Source: Fen-455 sp050012675
Lineage (GTDB): Bacteria > Actinomycetota > Acidimicrobiia > Acidimicrobiales > Bog-793
Direction of reading: 5' to 3'
Length of the DNA stretch: 64,000 nucleotides
Assembly: GCA_050012675.1 (NCBI GenBank)
Contig: JBEKGS010000012.1
Span: forward strand, 18,786 to 82,785
Shown one piece after another: positions 44,811 to 53,426 of the stretch. The position numbers were made by a program, and so were the translations under genes. Numbering within the stretch: position 1 is the stretch's first letter; every line of letters starts with the position of its first letter. Below the pieces are notes generated by a model that ran no database searches, was not told the DNA's origin, and saw only the letters and a list, made by a program, of their open reading frames with translations.

Positions 44811-45731
44811 TCAGGAGCCGGAGCTTTGTTGTAGGTGAACGGCCACCTCCTGGGCGAAAGCGTCCATGTTCTCGCGCTTTTGCCGGGCGTCGCGACCGAG
44901 GGAATGGTCCGGGACGACGAACTCGTCCACACCGACCTCGCCGTAGCGGGCCATGACCTCGAGCACTTCTGACGCCGTGCCGATTATGCGGGGGAGCTGA
45001 GACTCTGTGGCGCGCCAGGACTCGAGCTGGGCCGCGTCGTCGCTCATCAGCACGACAGCCTGGGCCGAGCGCCTTATAGAAGTCGGGTCTCGGCCGATCT
45101 CGAGGCAGTGGCGATCGAGAACCTTGGCCTTGTGAGCCATCAGGTCCGGCAGCCCCCAGCAGTTCCATTCGTCCGCGTAGCGGGCGGCGATTCGCATGGT
45201 CGTCTTCTCGCCGCCTCCGCCGATGAGAAGCGGCAGTGGTCGCTGGACGGGCTTCGGCTCGCAGGGCGCGTCGACGAGGTTGTAGTAGCGGCCGTCGAAG
45301 TTGCTGCGTTCCTCGGTGTGCAAAAGGCGGATGACCTGGCATGCCTCCTCGAGGCGCGCTAGTCGCTCGCGGACGGCGGGAAGCTCGATGCCGTACGCCT
45401 CGTGCTCGTTCACCTGCCATCCTGCGCCGAGGCCGAGTACCAGGCGGCCTGCGGAGATGTGGTCCACCGTGGCCGCCATCTTGGCGAGCACAGCGGGGTG
45501 CCGGTACGTGTTGCCTGTCACCAGCACGCCTACGCGCAGGCGGTCGACGCGAGCCGCGACCGCCGCGATGGTCGTCCAGGCCTCGAGACGGGGCATGGAG
45601 CTCCGCTCACCGTTGGGCATGAAGTGGTCGGCGACCCAGATCCCGTCCCATCCGCTGGCGCCGGCGTGCTCGGCCGAACCCAGAAGCTCACCCGAGGGTT
45701 GCTCTGTTCCCAGCCAGATGCTGAATCGCAT
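44811..45731 (-). CDS. LLM-class (F420-dependent type) oxidoreductase
   Basis: A 306-residue TIM-barrel protein of the luciferase-like family. It begins MRFSIWLGTEQ and has WVADHFMPN, GRLVLGLGAGWQVNEHEAYG (flavin/F420 phosphate region), LLIGGGGEKTTMRIAARYAD and a C-terminal LGRDARQKRENMD. Actinobacterial members of this group usually use coenzyme F420; the substrate is unknown. The start ATG at 45731 has AGGAGGTCG just upstream. It is the first gene of the unit with glycerate kinase. Confidence 0.88.
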   Translation of the reverse strand: MRFSIWLGTEQPSGELLGSAEHAGASGWDGIWVADHFMPNGERSSMPRLEAWTTIAAVAARVDRLRVGVLVTGNTYRHPAVLAKMAATVDHISAGRLVLGLGAGWQVNEHEAYGIELPAVRERLARLEEACQVIRLLHTEERSNFDGRYYNLVDAPCEPKPVQRPLPLLIGGGGEKTTMRIAARYADEWNCWGLPDLMAHKAKVLDRHCLEIGRDPTSIRRSAQAVVLMSDDAAQLESWRATESQLPRIIGTASEVLEVMARYGEVGVDEFVVPDHSLGRDARQKRENMDAFAQEVAVHLQQSSGS

Positions 45732-45951
45732 CGCTCGACCTCCTGGCCCGAAGCTTAGGACGGCCCGGTTTGTAGGTGCCGCAACGCGACAGGACCGGGC
45801 ATCGCGCGAGCGAAGCCCGGTCCTGTAGGAATGTGTCAGCGAATGTGCAACAGAACTGGACGCAGCACCGCCAGAATTGTCGAAGTCATTGCAGCTGTCT
45901 GCCGTCACTCACCTGACGACTACTCGTCGGCAAGGAGCGTTACTAACGGTT

Positions 45952-46791
45952 TCACAGGCCGAGATCTGCACTGCAGGCAGGCCACTGTCCCCAACCCGCT
46001 TCGGCTTGGAGCCTTTCGGCAGCCTGGTCCTGCACGGCCGGTGGAGCATCGCTCGGAAGACCCGAGTATCCGAGTCCCCACCAGGTCCCGAGGGCGAACT
46101 GGTAAGCGCCGAAATAACCGTTTCCGGTATCTTCGGCGTAGTTGTCACCGGACTCGCAAAGCCTCAGCTCCAGCCAGACTCCGCCCGGGTCAGTTGTTGG
46201 CGGGTCAGCTGCCACTGGGCTTGTCGAAGTTGGGTGTCTTCGCTTGAGTCTTGTCGTCCTCGCCGCCAATGTTTGTCGTGCGGCCCGTGCCGCTTGTGCG
46301 GCCTGTGCTGCCTGTGCGGCCTGTGCCACCTGTTCGGCTTGTGCCGCCTGTGCCGCCTGTGCCGCCTGTGCCGCCTGTGCGGCTTGTGCTGCCTGTGCCG
46401 CCGCGTAGGCGGCTGCGGCGGCGCGAACGGCTGCGGCACGGGCGTTTTCCTGCTGCACCTCACGCCATCGTGCGGGGAGCAGGGTTCTTGCTGGGCGTCC
46501 GGCGTCGTGGATGGCTACACGATCGGCGGCAAGACCCTGCCAGAACGGCGAGCTCTTTTCACGCGCGACAAGGGCCGTGAGCTGCGCAGCCGCGTACGCG
46601 CGCTCGCGCACTGTCGCTGCCAGCCACCTGAGATTGGTGGGCAGCGGGGGCGTTGCAGTTGCGCCTTTGACCAGGTGGGAAGTGGCGCGAACAGGTACTG
46701 CGCTGATACTGCTGGCACCGGCGGTGCCGATGAATATGGATGCAGCAACAAAAGTGAACGCGATGAGCGCGATCAGGGGGTGCTTGCGCAT
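45952..46791 (-). CDS. Secreted Rpf-domain (transglycosylase-like) protein with Ala-Gln repeat
   Basis: A 279-residue exported protein. A signal peptide occupies about residues 1-27, then an Ala-rich helical region with a long AAQ repeat (about 130-170). The C-terminal Rpf domain has the catalytic Glu in LRLCESGDNYAEDTGNGYFG, then AYQFALGTWWGLG and EAGWGQWPACS. Rpf proteins cleave peptidoglycan and promote resuscitation or cell separation. The ATG at 46791 follows GGAGGAG. It has an unusually long 5' region (see the leader feature). Confidence 0.9.
   Translation of the reverse strand: MRKHPLIALIAFTFVAASIFIGTAGASSISAVPVRATSHLVKGATATPPLPTNLRWLAATVRERAYAAAQLTALVAREKSSPFWQGLAADRVAIHDAGRPARTLLPARWREVQQENARAAAVRAAAAAYAAAQAAQAAQAAQAAQAAQAAQAEQVAQAAQAAQAAQAARAARQTLAARTTRLKRRHPTSTSPVAADPPTTDPGGVWLELRLCESGDNYAEDTGNGYFGAYQFALGTWWGLGYSGLPSDAPPAVQDQAAERLQAEAGWGQWPACSADLGL
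46289..46396. repeat. 12 tandem 9-base units inside the Rpf-domain gene
   Basis: Twelve near-identical units of the form GCCGCCTGT run in frame and encode Ala-Ala-Gln triplets on the minus strand. Units 7-10 are identical. Such tracts can change copy number by slippage without breaking the frame, altering the length of the linker before the catalytic domain. Confidence 0.85.
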
Positions 46792-47419
46792 CTTGCTCCT
46801 CCTTGGAGTGTCGAAAACCCGGTGGGTTCCAGGTGGATGCGTTGATGGGAAGGGCTGGCCGGATCTGGACGTTGGGACGTCCGGACGAGGTGCAGACGGG
46901 TCTCGCCCTGTCTTCTTTGTTGTCGCGACTCCTTTTCGCTCCTTTGGGAGCACAGGCCGGGACGAGCAACGCCGCTCGCGCGGTTCGGCTCGCAGGCGCC
47001 GAGTTATCCAGTTATGCCTGGGCAGGCAAAAAGCCTTGGCCCGACCCGGCGTGACAGCTCCGGGCGTTTCGGCACCGCTCGTCGTTGACAGTTGGTGTGG
47101 CGGAAACCCTACGAGACGGGTTGGCTCTGCGCAAGTGGAAAGAGCGACAGAGATGACATCTATCGTCAATGGCGATGACGGGAGTACTTCCTCCGAAGCG
47201 ATCCTTCCGCCAATTGCCAGGTTGTGACCTTCCTTTGGCAGGTACCTGCAAGCTGTACGCAGGGTGAACAATACGTGCCGCGACCCGCCGTTCAACTGGG
47301 CAGTCCTGGTTCTTGGCGCCAGCGTGCCAGTGGAAAGCTTGCTGCGTCTGTCGCCTGGGACTGCCCGTCCGATTCCGACCAGCTGTGTTCGCACCAGCCC
47401 GTGCGTCCGAAGGTGGATC
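46792..47419 (-). other. 628-base gap: long leader region of the Rpf-domain gene
   Basis: No gene is supported between the Rpf-domain start and surE. On the minus strand the segment includes GC-rich stems, of which one closed element (46995-47076) is listed separately. In actinobacteria rpf genes often carry long regulatory leaders, such as c-di-AMP riboswitches, but I could not match that consensus here. Confidence 0.5.
46995..47076 (-). ncRNA. Candidate structured leader element upstream of the Rpf-domain gene
   Basis: On the minus strand, GGUGCCGA (47076-47069) can pair with UCGGCGCC (47002-46995), an 8-bp closing stem. It encloses about 66 bases with internal hairpins CCCGG/CCGGG, GGC-UUUUU-GCC and UGCCUG/CAGGCA. 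The nested arrangement looks like a multi-stem junction rather than a terminator. It does not match a known riboswitch class that I recognise; existence as a functional RNA is an inference. Confidence 0.35.
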
Positions 47420-48256
47420 TCAGTTCGATGTGGCGCGAGCCATCTCCAGGCACTCGGCCGCGGACGCCATGGCGGCCGTAACGATCTCGGCTGTCTCCGG
47501 CCGCTTGTCCTCTGAGACGCTGACGAGAGGGGTCACCACGGCCCATCCGAGCTGGGTCAATGTCTCGTCCGATTCGTCACCGTCGGACGGTGAGGCACCG
47601 AGGTCGAAGCGAACCTTCGGCCCTCCGTTCACTGCTTGTGCAGCGATGATCAGCCCAGACGACGCGAGGCCCGCGCGACGGACGCCCCGGATCTCGGCAA
47701 GGGCGAGGTTGGGCACGTTCAAGTTCAGCACCGTACGGGCAGGAGCTCGCTCCAGGTGAGCGGTCAGCGCCACCGCGAGCGCAGCCGCGCTCTCGAAATG
47801 CATGCGGGAGCCGTCGTGGTGCTCATGGGGAGCCGGCGCCGAAACGGCCCGCAGGCTCGTGGCGAGCCCTTTGCGACCGAAGTGGACAGACGTGAGGGCC
47901 GCACCCACTGTGCCCGAGTGCAGCACCGCCCGTCCTACGTTGCGACCAGGGTTGATGCCGGAGGCCACGAGGTCAGGCGGCGGTCCGAAGGCACCGAGGC
48001 AGGCGGTTATCACGATGAGTGCCGGCAGGGCGTCCGCAGCCAGAACCTTTATCCCGTCGAGACCGGGAGGCGCGACAGCCTCGACGTGGATGCCGCCCCC
48101 CATGGCGCGCAAGGGGCCAATGCCCGCACCTGAGCCGCTCGCCTCGTTCAAAGGTGCGACCACGAGCACGTCATGGCCAGCCTCGGCCAACGCGCGGGCC
48201 AGTACGCAAAGACCGGGCGCGTCGAATCCGTCGTCGTTGGTAACCAGAATCCGCAT
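47420..48256 (-). CDS. surE: 5'-nucleotidase SurE
   Basis: A 278-residue SurE phosphatase that dephosphorylates nucleoside monophosphates. The N-terminal RILVTNDDGFDAPGLCVLA carries the metal-binding Asp pair, and the second metal segment is VASGINPGRNVGRAVLHSGT. The start is the ATG at 48256. It is divergent from the aldose epimerase gene with about 108 bases between. Its neighbour on the same strand is the Rpf-domain gene, but the long gap suggests separate transcription. Confidence 0.93.
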   Translation of the reverse strand: MRILVTNDDGFDAPGLCVLARALAEAGHDVLVVAPLNEASGSGAGIGPLRAMGGGIHVEAVAPPGLDGIKVLAADALPALIVITACLGAFGPPPDLVASGINPGRNVGRAVLHSGTVGAALTSVHFGRKGLATSLRAVSAPAPHEHHDGSRMHFESAAALAVALTAHLERAPARTVLNLNVPNLALAEIRGVRRAGLASSGLIIAAQAVNGGPKVRFDLGASPSDGDESDETLTQLGWAVVTPLVSVSEDKRPETAEIVTAAMASAAECLEMARATSN

Positions 48257-48364
48257 GCCCGCCCGCTCCTTGTCCGAATCGCTCGCGTGGCCGAGACCTG
48301 AGCCTGTCTCCGGCCCGCCGGTCGGACGAGCTTTGTGAGGGGGCTTGACAGCTACGATATCGCC

Positions 48365-49276
48365 ATGCTCCCGCCCTCAGGCGAGCAAATCATGCTCGTT
48401 CACGGCGACTTTGACGCTGTGGTAACCGAGGTCGGTGCGACACTGCGTTGCTTGCGGCACCGGTCGGTACCCGTCATCTGGGAGTTCCCTGAGAGTGAGA
48501 TCGCGTCCGGCTGCCGGGGACAGGTGCTTGCTCCGTGGCCTAACAGGCTCGAGGACGGCTCCTACCGGTCGCACGGCGTCGTCGGCCGCGCCGATATCAA
48601 CGAGCCGGAGCGGTCCAACGCCATCCACGGCTTCGTGCGGTGGCTGCCGTGGTCGATCGAGGAGCGTCGCGAGGACAGGGCCGTGCTCTCCTGCGTCGTC
48701 CACCCCCAGCCCGCCTATCCGTTCCGCATTCGGATCGAGCTCGACTACTTACTCAGTGAAACAGGTCTCGAGGTCGCCTGCGGGGTGACGAACACCGGCA
48801 ACGGGATCGCGCCTTTCGGGCTGGGCTTTCATCCGTACTTGGACGCAGGCAAAGGTGGTATCGACCGAGCCGAGATCGGTCTTTTCGCAAAGCGGCGACT
48901 GATCTTGGACAAGCGGGGACTTCCTATCGGTGACGAGCCGGCATCCGGTTCCGCCTTCGATCTCGGCGGGCGGGCGCTTTGGGGCCTCGAGCTGGACGAC
49001 TGTTACACGGGCCTCGAGATCGAGCAGGACGGCCGCTGGTACGCGTGGCTGCAAGCCAACGAGCGGCGCACGGTGATCTGGGCGGATGCCGCGTTCGGGT
49101 GCGCCATGTGTTACACGGGTGACACCTTGGGCGAGGAGGAGGACCGGCGGAGAGCAGTAGCCATAGAGCCGATGACCTGCCCACCGAATGCGCTGAGAAC
49201 TGGTGAAGGCGTGATCGAGCTCGAAGAGGGCGAGAAGTGGCACGCGAGCTGGGGGATAACGTCCGCCCTAGATTGA
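48365..49276 (+). CDS. Aldose 1-epimerase family protein
   Basis: A 303-residue galactose mutarotase-like protein: N-terminal GATLRCLRH, LAPWPNRLEDGSY, IHGFVRW (His), GLGFHPYLD (catalytic His) and the acidic AIEPMTCPPNAL (catalytic Glu). It should interconvert alpha and beta anomers of a sugar. A -10-like TACGAT at 48353-48358 ends six bases before the ATG and there is no ribosome site, so the message may be leaderless; ATG 48392 is an alternative start. The 3' end overlaps the convergent L,D-transpeptidase gene by nine bases. Confidence 0.88.
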   Translation: MLPPSGEQIMLVHGDFDAVVTEVGATLRCLRHRSVPVIWEFPESEIASGCRGQVLAPWPNRLEDGSYRSHGVVGRADINEPERSNAIHGFVRWLPWSIEERREDRAVLSCVVHPQPAYPFRIRIELDYLLSETGLEVACGVTNTGNGIAPFGLGFHPYLDAGKGGIDRAEIGLFAKRRLILDKRGLPIGDEPASGSAFDLGGRALWGLELDDCYTGLEIEQDGRWYAWLQANERRTVIWADAAFGCAMCYTGDTLGEEEDRRRAVAIEPMTCPPNALRTGEGVIELEEGEKWHASWGITSALD

Positions 49277-50578
49277 CCGGCGAACCGCCTGGAACGGGTT
49301 CGCAAGGACGGTGACCAGGGTCCCGAGCGGCGTGAGGGGGAACATCGTCTCCGCGTTGGCGTAGGTCATCTCCACACATCCGAGGCTTTGCGGGAAGCCG
49401 TAGCTTGCCCGGATGTAGCCGTGCAGAGCGTCCCCGCCGTTGAAGTAGCTCACCCACGGGATGCCTGGGTCCGAGTAGGGCTGGCCGTCCGGTTCCTTAC
49501 CAGTCATCGTCGTGACGCGGTACCGGGCGAAGACGGGATAGGTGCCGGGCGCGGTCGGCGCGACCGCGATCCCCGTGTTGACGAGAGTGGTGAAGATGAT
49601 CTGACCGTCGCGCCACACCGAGGCGGTCTCGGGGAGACTCTGGCTGACGACGACGTAGTCGTACGGCGCGGTCGACACCTGGCGCTGTGCGACCGCCTGC
49701 AAGAGCACCGACCAGACCTTCGGCCCGGCTTCACCGTCGACCGTAAGGCCGTGGGCGCTCTCGAAAGCCATGACGGCTCCGGTCGTGATCACGTTGAGCT
49801 GTCCCGGGTTCCACAGCGCCACGAGCGGGGCCAGCACGTTGGCGTTGCGCCAGACGAAGCTGCCCGCGACGGCCTGGACGGGGATCTCGGCCGCGACCGA
49901 AGGCTCGGAGTCGATCGCCGGGAGCGGTGAAGCTGATGTCGTGGTGGTGCTCAGGTCCGCCTGGCTGGCGCCGGAGGTGAGGTGGGCGAAGCCGACGGGC
50001 AGGCTTGGCGACTCCGCTGGCGCGGCGGGCACGAACTGGAGAGGAAGGTAGCCGAGCTCGGCCAGGAGCTGTTGGAGCCGCAGCTCGGAACCTCCCTCGA
50101 TCACGAAGTTCTTCCGGAGGGTGCTCGACAGGTCCTGACCGTACCGGCTACGGATCCCATCAGGTCCGCCAGGCACGCTGAGCTGCACCGTCGTGAAAGG
50201 AGCGAAGTAACCACTAGGAACGAACCGGACAGCCGCCGGAGCGGTCCTGACCCAGTTGCCGGGCGGCGCCGGCGAGAGCGTCGGGAGGGGACTGTTGGTC
50301 GCGAGCGGCTGGGAGAAGTCCACCGTCACGCTTGTGTCGAACGCGGCGTTGGAGGTACCCGGGGACGGCGTCACCGAGGTGATCGTCAAAGGTGACGGCG
50401 GGACGGTGGTCGTCGAGGGGGTGGCAGGCTCGCTCGAGGCAGAGGTGTGTGAGTGTTGCAGGGCGATCAGGGTCCCGGCCGCACCGAGGGCGCCAACGAT
50501 GACAACGCCTGCCACTTTTCCAAGGACGCGCCGCCGCGGCCTGCGCTCACCGCTCGTCGTGACTTCTCCCATGCCCAT
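49268..50578 (-). CDS. Membrane-anchored L,D-transpeptidase (YkuD) with peptidoglycan-binding domain
   Basis: A 436-residue protein. Residues 1-17 are cytoplasmic and a membrane helix covers about 18-40. A Ser/Thr-Pro linker, an Ig-like domain (about 60-165) and a PG_binding-like segment (GAVMAFESAHGLTVDGEAGP) follow. The C-terminal YkuD domain has HGYIRASYGFPQ and SLGCVEM (catalytic Cys). It would form 3-3 crosslinks in peptidoglycan. The usual SHGC motif reads SLGC, so one conserved His is replaced. It starts at ATG 50578 after GGAGAG. Confidence 0.88.
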   Translation of the reverse strand: MGMGEVTTSGERRPRRRVLGKVAGVVIVGALGAAGTLIALQHSHTSASSEPATPSTTTVPPSPLTITSVTPSPGTSNAAFDTSVTVDFSQPLATNSPLPTLSPAPPGNWVRTAPAAVRFVPSGYFAPFTTVQLSVPGGPDGIRSRYGQDLSSTLRKNFVIEGGSELRLQQLLAELGYLPLQFVPAAPAESPSLPVGFAHLTSGASQADLSTTTTSASPLPAIDSEPSVAAEIPVQAVAGSFVWRNANVLAPLVALWNPGQLNVITTGAVMAFESAHGLTVDGEAGPKVWSVLLQAVAQRQVSTAPYDYVVVSQSLPETASVWRDGQIIFTTLVNTGIAVAPTAPGTYPVFARYRVTTMTGKEPDGQPYSDPGIPWVSYFNGGDALHGYIRASYGFPQSLGCVEMTYANAETMFPLTPLGTLVTVLANPFQAVRRSI

Positions 50579-50789
50579 ATTGGGCTCTCCAGCTCGTTAC
50601 GCGTCCTCTTCCCAACTATAGGCAGGCTATTGAGAGGCTCCGGACGCGCGCCGGACGGGTTCCGAGGCCGGTCGGCGCCGGCCGCGGAGAACCCTGCAGG
50701 CGCGCGGGGGACCGCTCCTGGACGGCTGCGGGCCCTGGACGACCTCCGCGTCCCCCCGGGTGGAGGTACGGTTCAGGGTGGGAGGTTTC

Positions 50790-51005
50790 ATGATCGAGCC
50801 CACATCTAAGCAAGAGCGCGGGCTGCGGCCCGGGCACAAGCTGACCGTCGCCGCGGCGGCCGTCGTTGCAGTGCTCGTGGCCTACGTGGCGTTGCATGCG
50901 ATCGTCGGCCTAATCGCGTTCTTCATCAAGACCATCATCGTGCTCGCAGTGATCGGTGGTGTGCTGTACCTCGTGTTCCGCCACGCGGGCAGGCGCAGGT
51001 TCTGA
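50790..51005 (+). CDS. Small membrane protein, 71 residues
   Basis: A basic N-terminus (KQERGLRPGHKL) is followed by a single long or split hydrophobic region (about 22-62) and the basic end RHAGRRRF. Function unknown. GGGAGG six bases before ATG 50790 fixes this start over an upstream GTG. It is divergent from the L,D-transpeptidase gene, so the two may share an envelope-related promoter region. Confidence 0.65.
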   Translation: MIEPTSKQERGLRPGHKLTVAAAAVVAVLVAYVALHAIVGLIAFFIKTIIVLAVIGGVLYLVFRHAGRRRF

Positions 51006-51067
51006 TCTAGCCACGCCAACACCTAGTCAACCGCCGAGGCGGTTGCAGCCGGGGAGCGGCGTTTTGG

Positions 51068-51094
51068 GGGCCGGCACGAGGTTCGTGCCGGCCC
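51068..51094. terminator. 12-bp GC hairpin
   Basis: GGGCCGGCACGA (51068-51079) and its exact complement (51083-51094) enclose a three-base loop. It lies between the ends of the small membrane protein and serpin genes, which converge, so it could stop both. No T run is seen. Confidence 0.6.
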
Positions 51095-51140
51095 GTAGAC
51101 TGTGGGCGGAGCTGCCGTCCCTCGCGAGAGGCACTCCGTG

Positions 51141-51173
51141 ACCGCCCCCGGCACCTCGGGTCCCGGGGGCGGT
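51141..51173. terminator. 11-bp GC hairpin
   Basis: ACCGCCCCCGG (51141-51151) pairs with CCGGGGGCGGT (51163-51173) around an 11-base loop. With the hairpin 47 bases away it makes a tandem pair in the same convergent gap. The rest of the 295-base gap shows nothing else. Confidence 0.5.
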
Positions 51174-51300
51174 TCGCGCCGTTCGAGGGTTGCCGGCCGG
51201 CAGTCTTGGTTGCAGCCACCAGTAGCCCCTGTCCTCTCGTTGCCGGGCCCGGGAGCACGTGGCGCTTTTTGGCACGAACCAGCTCAATGTCAGACCGAGA

Positions 51301-52773
51301 TCAGGACGCCGGGTTCTCGACCATGGACTCGAAGAGAATGGCACCGGTCGCGTCGTCGCGCAGGAGGAACAAGAAGGGATGGTCGATGACGATCGGCTGA
51401 TCGCCGGCCTGAGTGGCCGTGGCGATGACCCCTATACCTGTCGCCGCCGCCGCCGTGGTGCCTTTTGGCGTGACCTGGAGGTAAGCGTGCTGCTCCACGG
51501 TCTCAACTTCCAGAGGCACGGTCCTGTTGATCCCGGTGAAGTCGGCTCCGGCCTCGAACGCCTTCGACATGCCCATCGCCGACAGCGTCTGGTTCAGGGT
51601 GTTGTCCGAACGCAATGTGAATGTAGGCATCGAGAACTGGACGCGCTCGAGTGACAAGGCGCTCACAATCTGGCGCAGCGAGCTTGAGCTGAGCGACGAG
51701 ACGAACTGTGGCAGGGAAGGCTGCGTCGGCATCACAACGAGCGCGCTCAGCTTCTTGCCCGCGTAGGGGATCTCGACGGCCACGTACCTGGCGGTCCTCG
51801 ACACCGCCAGCGTCAGGGCCTTGTTCGAATTGACTGGTTCCGAACTCAAGAACGGGACGTTTTCGCTTCCTCCAGCCGCCAAGTAGAAGAGCTGCTGGTT
51901 GGTGGCGCTCTCGAACCGGGTGGCCCAGTCTGCATGGAAGAAGACGGCATCGGCAAGCACGAGAACAGTCGCGGGCGTGAGGGCGCCCGGGCTGAAGAGC
52001 TGCTTTATCAAGCCTTTGGTGTGTTCGCTCGTCCACTGGTTGATCGCGTCGACGGCGGCTCCGAGGTCGTTGCGGAAGTTGACCTGCCACACTCCGGTTC
52101 GGAACTCGCTTTCCAGAGCACGCACGAACGCCGGCAGCACGGCGAAGTTCTGCTGGACCCAGAGTGAGTTTGCGACATCGAGCTCGGGCACCCGTTTCAG
52201 GTTTGCCGCGGACGTCGAGGTCTCGCGCGCGAGCAGCGCAGCCAGGCTGTACCAACCTTCTGCCTGCTCGGTGGCGGACAGGCCTGCTGTGTGCAGGGCC
52301 GAAGCGATGCCCTGCTCTGTGGACCCCGAAGCGCCTAGCTCCAGCATGGCGAGAGCAGTTGCCAGGCTGGACGGCGAGACGAGCTCATTGGTCGAGCCGT
52401 TGGAGTCGCTCGCAGCAGCCAGGTTGTTCAATAGTTCGAGGGAGAAACCGACTTCGCCGTTCTCCACCGCCTTGGCCACCGCTCGTGGTGCCGGTGATGA
52501 TGGCGGCTCATCTGCGCTGAGCTCGTAGGCGCTTCCGATTCGGTCGGAGATGAATATCTTGCCCGGCTTGCCGGCGGACGTCTGTGGTCCCGCGCTTTCA
52601 CCGGGTATAAGCACTAAGCCGAGCACGAGGGCAAGCACCGCTGTCACGCAAGCGCCGGTCCCGAGAAGTCGGTGCCTGCGGATCGCCGCGCTGCGGCGCT
52701 TGGCCCGGAGGAGGAGATCCTCGATCGGCGTCGGGACGTAGGCCCGCTCAGCAGGTTCAGGCGTAGAGCTCAT
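51301..52773 (-). CDS. Membrane-anchored serpin, candidate anti-sigma/sensor protein
   Basis: A 490-residue protein: basic cytoplasmic tail 1-36 (PIEDLLLRAKRRSAAIRRHR), membrane helix about 37-57, linker to about 105, then a complete serpin domain. Serpin marks are the NSLWVQQNF segment, ADAVFFHADWATRFE, and the reactive-loop hinge KGTTAAAATG (437-446), followed by HPFLFLLRDDATGAILF. The hinge Ala run marks inhibitory serpins, which trap serine or cysteine proteases as covalent complexes. The ATG at 52773 (GAGGAGGTG upstream) overlaps the sigma gene by 17 bases. The short tail and topology suit an anti-sigma factor, but no known anti-sigma domain is visible. Confidence 0.88.
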   Translation of the reverse strand: MSSTPEPAERAYVPTPIEDLLLRAKRRSAAIRRHRLLGTGACVTAVLALVLGLVLIPGESAGPQTSAGKPGKIFISDRIGSAYELSADEPPSSPAPRAVAKAVENGEVGFSLELLNNLAAASDSNGSTNELVSPSSLATALAMLELGASGSTEQGIASALHTAGLSATEQAEGWYSLAALLARETSTSAANLKRVPELDVANSLWVQQNFAVLPAFVRALESEFRTGVWQVNFRNDLGAAVDAINQWTSEHTKGLIKQLFSPGALTPATVLVLADAVFFHADWATRFESATNQQLFYLAAGGSENVPFLSSEPVNSNKALTLAVSRTARYVAVEIPYAGKKLSALVVMPTQPSLPQFVSSLSSSSLRQIVSALSLERVQFSMPTFTLRSDNTLNQTLSAMGMSKAFEAGADFTGINRTVPLEVETVEQHAYLQVTPKGTTAAAATGIGVIATATQAGDQPIVIDHPFLFLLRDDATGAILFESMVENPAS

Positions 52774-53416
52774 GGACGAGCACCTCCTCGATGTCAGCAC
52801 CAATCTTGGCGCGCTGCGATGCCCGCGCGCGGCGCAGAAGAGCCCTCACCGCTCTCGCGGATGTGCCGAGCGCCAGAGCGATGTCAGGTTCGGCAAGATC
52901 GCAGACGAAGCGCAAGACGACGACCTCCTGCTCACGTCGGGGCAGTTCGCAAAGGCAGGCAACGAGGTCGCGTGGCGCCGTGGCCGCGGCCCCCGGTTCA
53001 TCCCTGTCGCCGCGAGCCGACATGTGAGGGTGACGGCGGATACGGAGCGCCTCTTGTGAGGCGGCCTTCAACACCCAAGCGTCGCGCCACGGCAAGGGCG
53101 CGATCCGCGCCCAGCGTGAATGCGCCCGGGCGAGGGCATTCACGGCGATTTCCTCAGCTGTTTTGGGGTCTCCGGTGAGCCTGCGCACGGCGCGGAGCGT
53201 CCGCGGGAGGACGCGGACAAAGAAGTCCTCGAATTCCTCGGTGACGTTCGACGTGTTGTCGACAAGGCTTTCAGGACAGCGGCGCGGTACTGCGACGGCC
53301 GCCCTGTCAGTGTCTGCACTCCCGCCCCGGACCGGAGTCGACGGGTTCACCGGCCTCGACCACGGCGCAACGCGCTCGGGGTCCACCACGTTCACGGGTT
53401 GAGCAGTGGCCACCAT
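52757..53416 (-). CDS. ECF-like (SigE-family) sigma factor
   Basis: A 219-residue protein. After about 55 unstructured residues comes region 2 (FEDFFVRVLPRTLRAVRRLT, then AEEIAVNALARAHSRW and WVLKAASQEALRIRRH). Region 4 is LPRREQEVVVLRFVCDLAEP, then ALGTSARAVRALLRRARA. This is the arrangement of small group 4 sigma factors. Region 2 lacks the strongest promoter-melting consensus, so specificity is unclear. It lies ten bases after an exported protein and overlaps the serpin gene. The start is the ATG at 53416; a later start is possible. Confidence 0.82.
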   Translation of the reverse strand: MVATAQPVNVVDPERVAPWSRPVNPSTPVRGGSADTDRAAVAVPRRCPESLVDNTSNVTEEFEDFFVRVLPRTLRAVRRLTGDPKTAEEIAVNALARAHSRWARIAPLPWRDAWVLKAASQEALRIRRHPHMSARGDRDEPGAAATAPRDLVACLCELPRREQEVVVLRFVCDLAEPDIALALGTSARAVRALLRRARASQRAKIGADIEEVLVHELYA

Positions 53417-53426
53417 CGGTTCGGTC

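Noticed and set aside
46289..46396. Possible CRISPR or non-coding tandem repeat
   Set aside because: Units are 9 bases without spacers and run in frame inside a secreted Rpf-domain gene, encoding Ala-Ala-Gln.
47041..47100. Resemblance of the plus strand to the 3' block of the c-di-AMP riboswitch (GACAGCU)
   Set aside because: It is on the wrong strand for the Rpf-domain gene and the other conserved blocks are missing.
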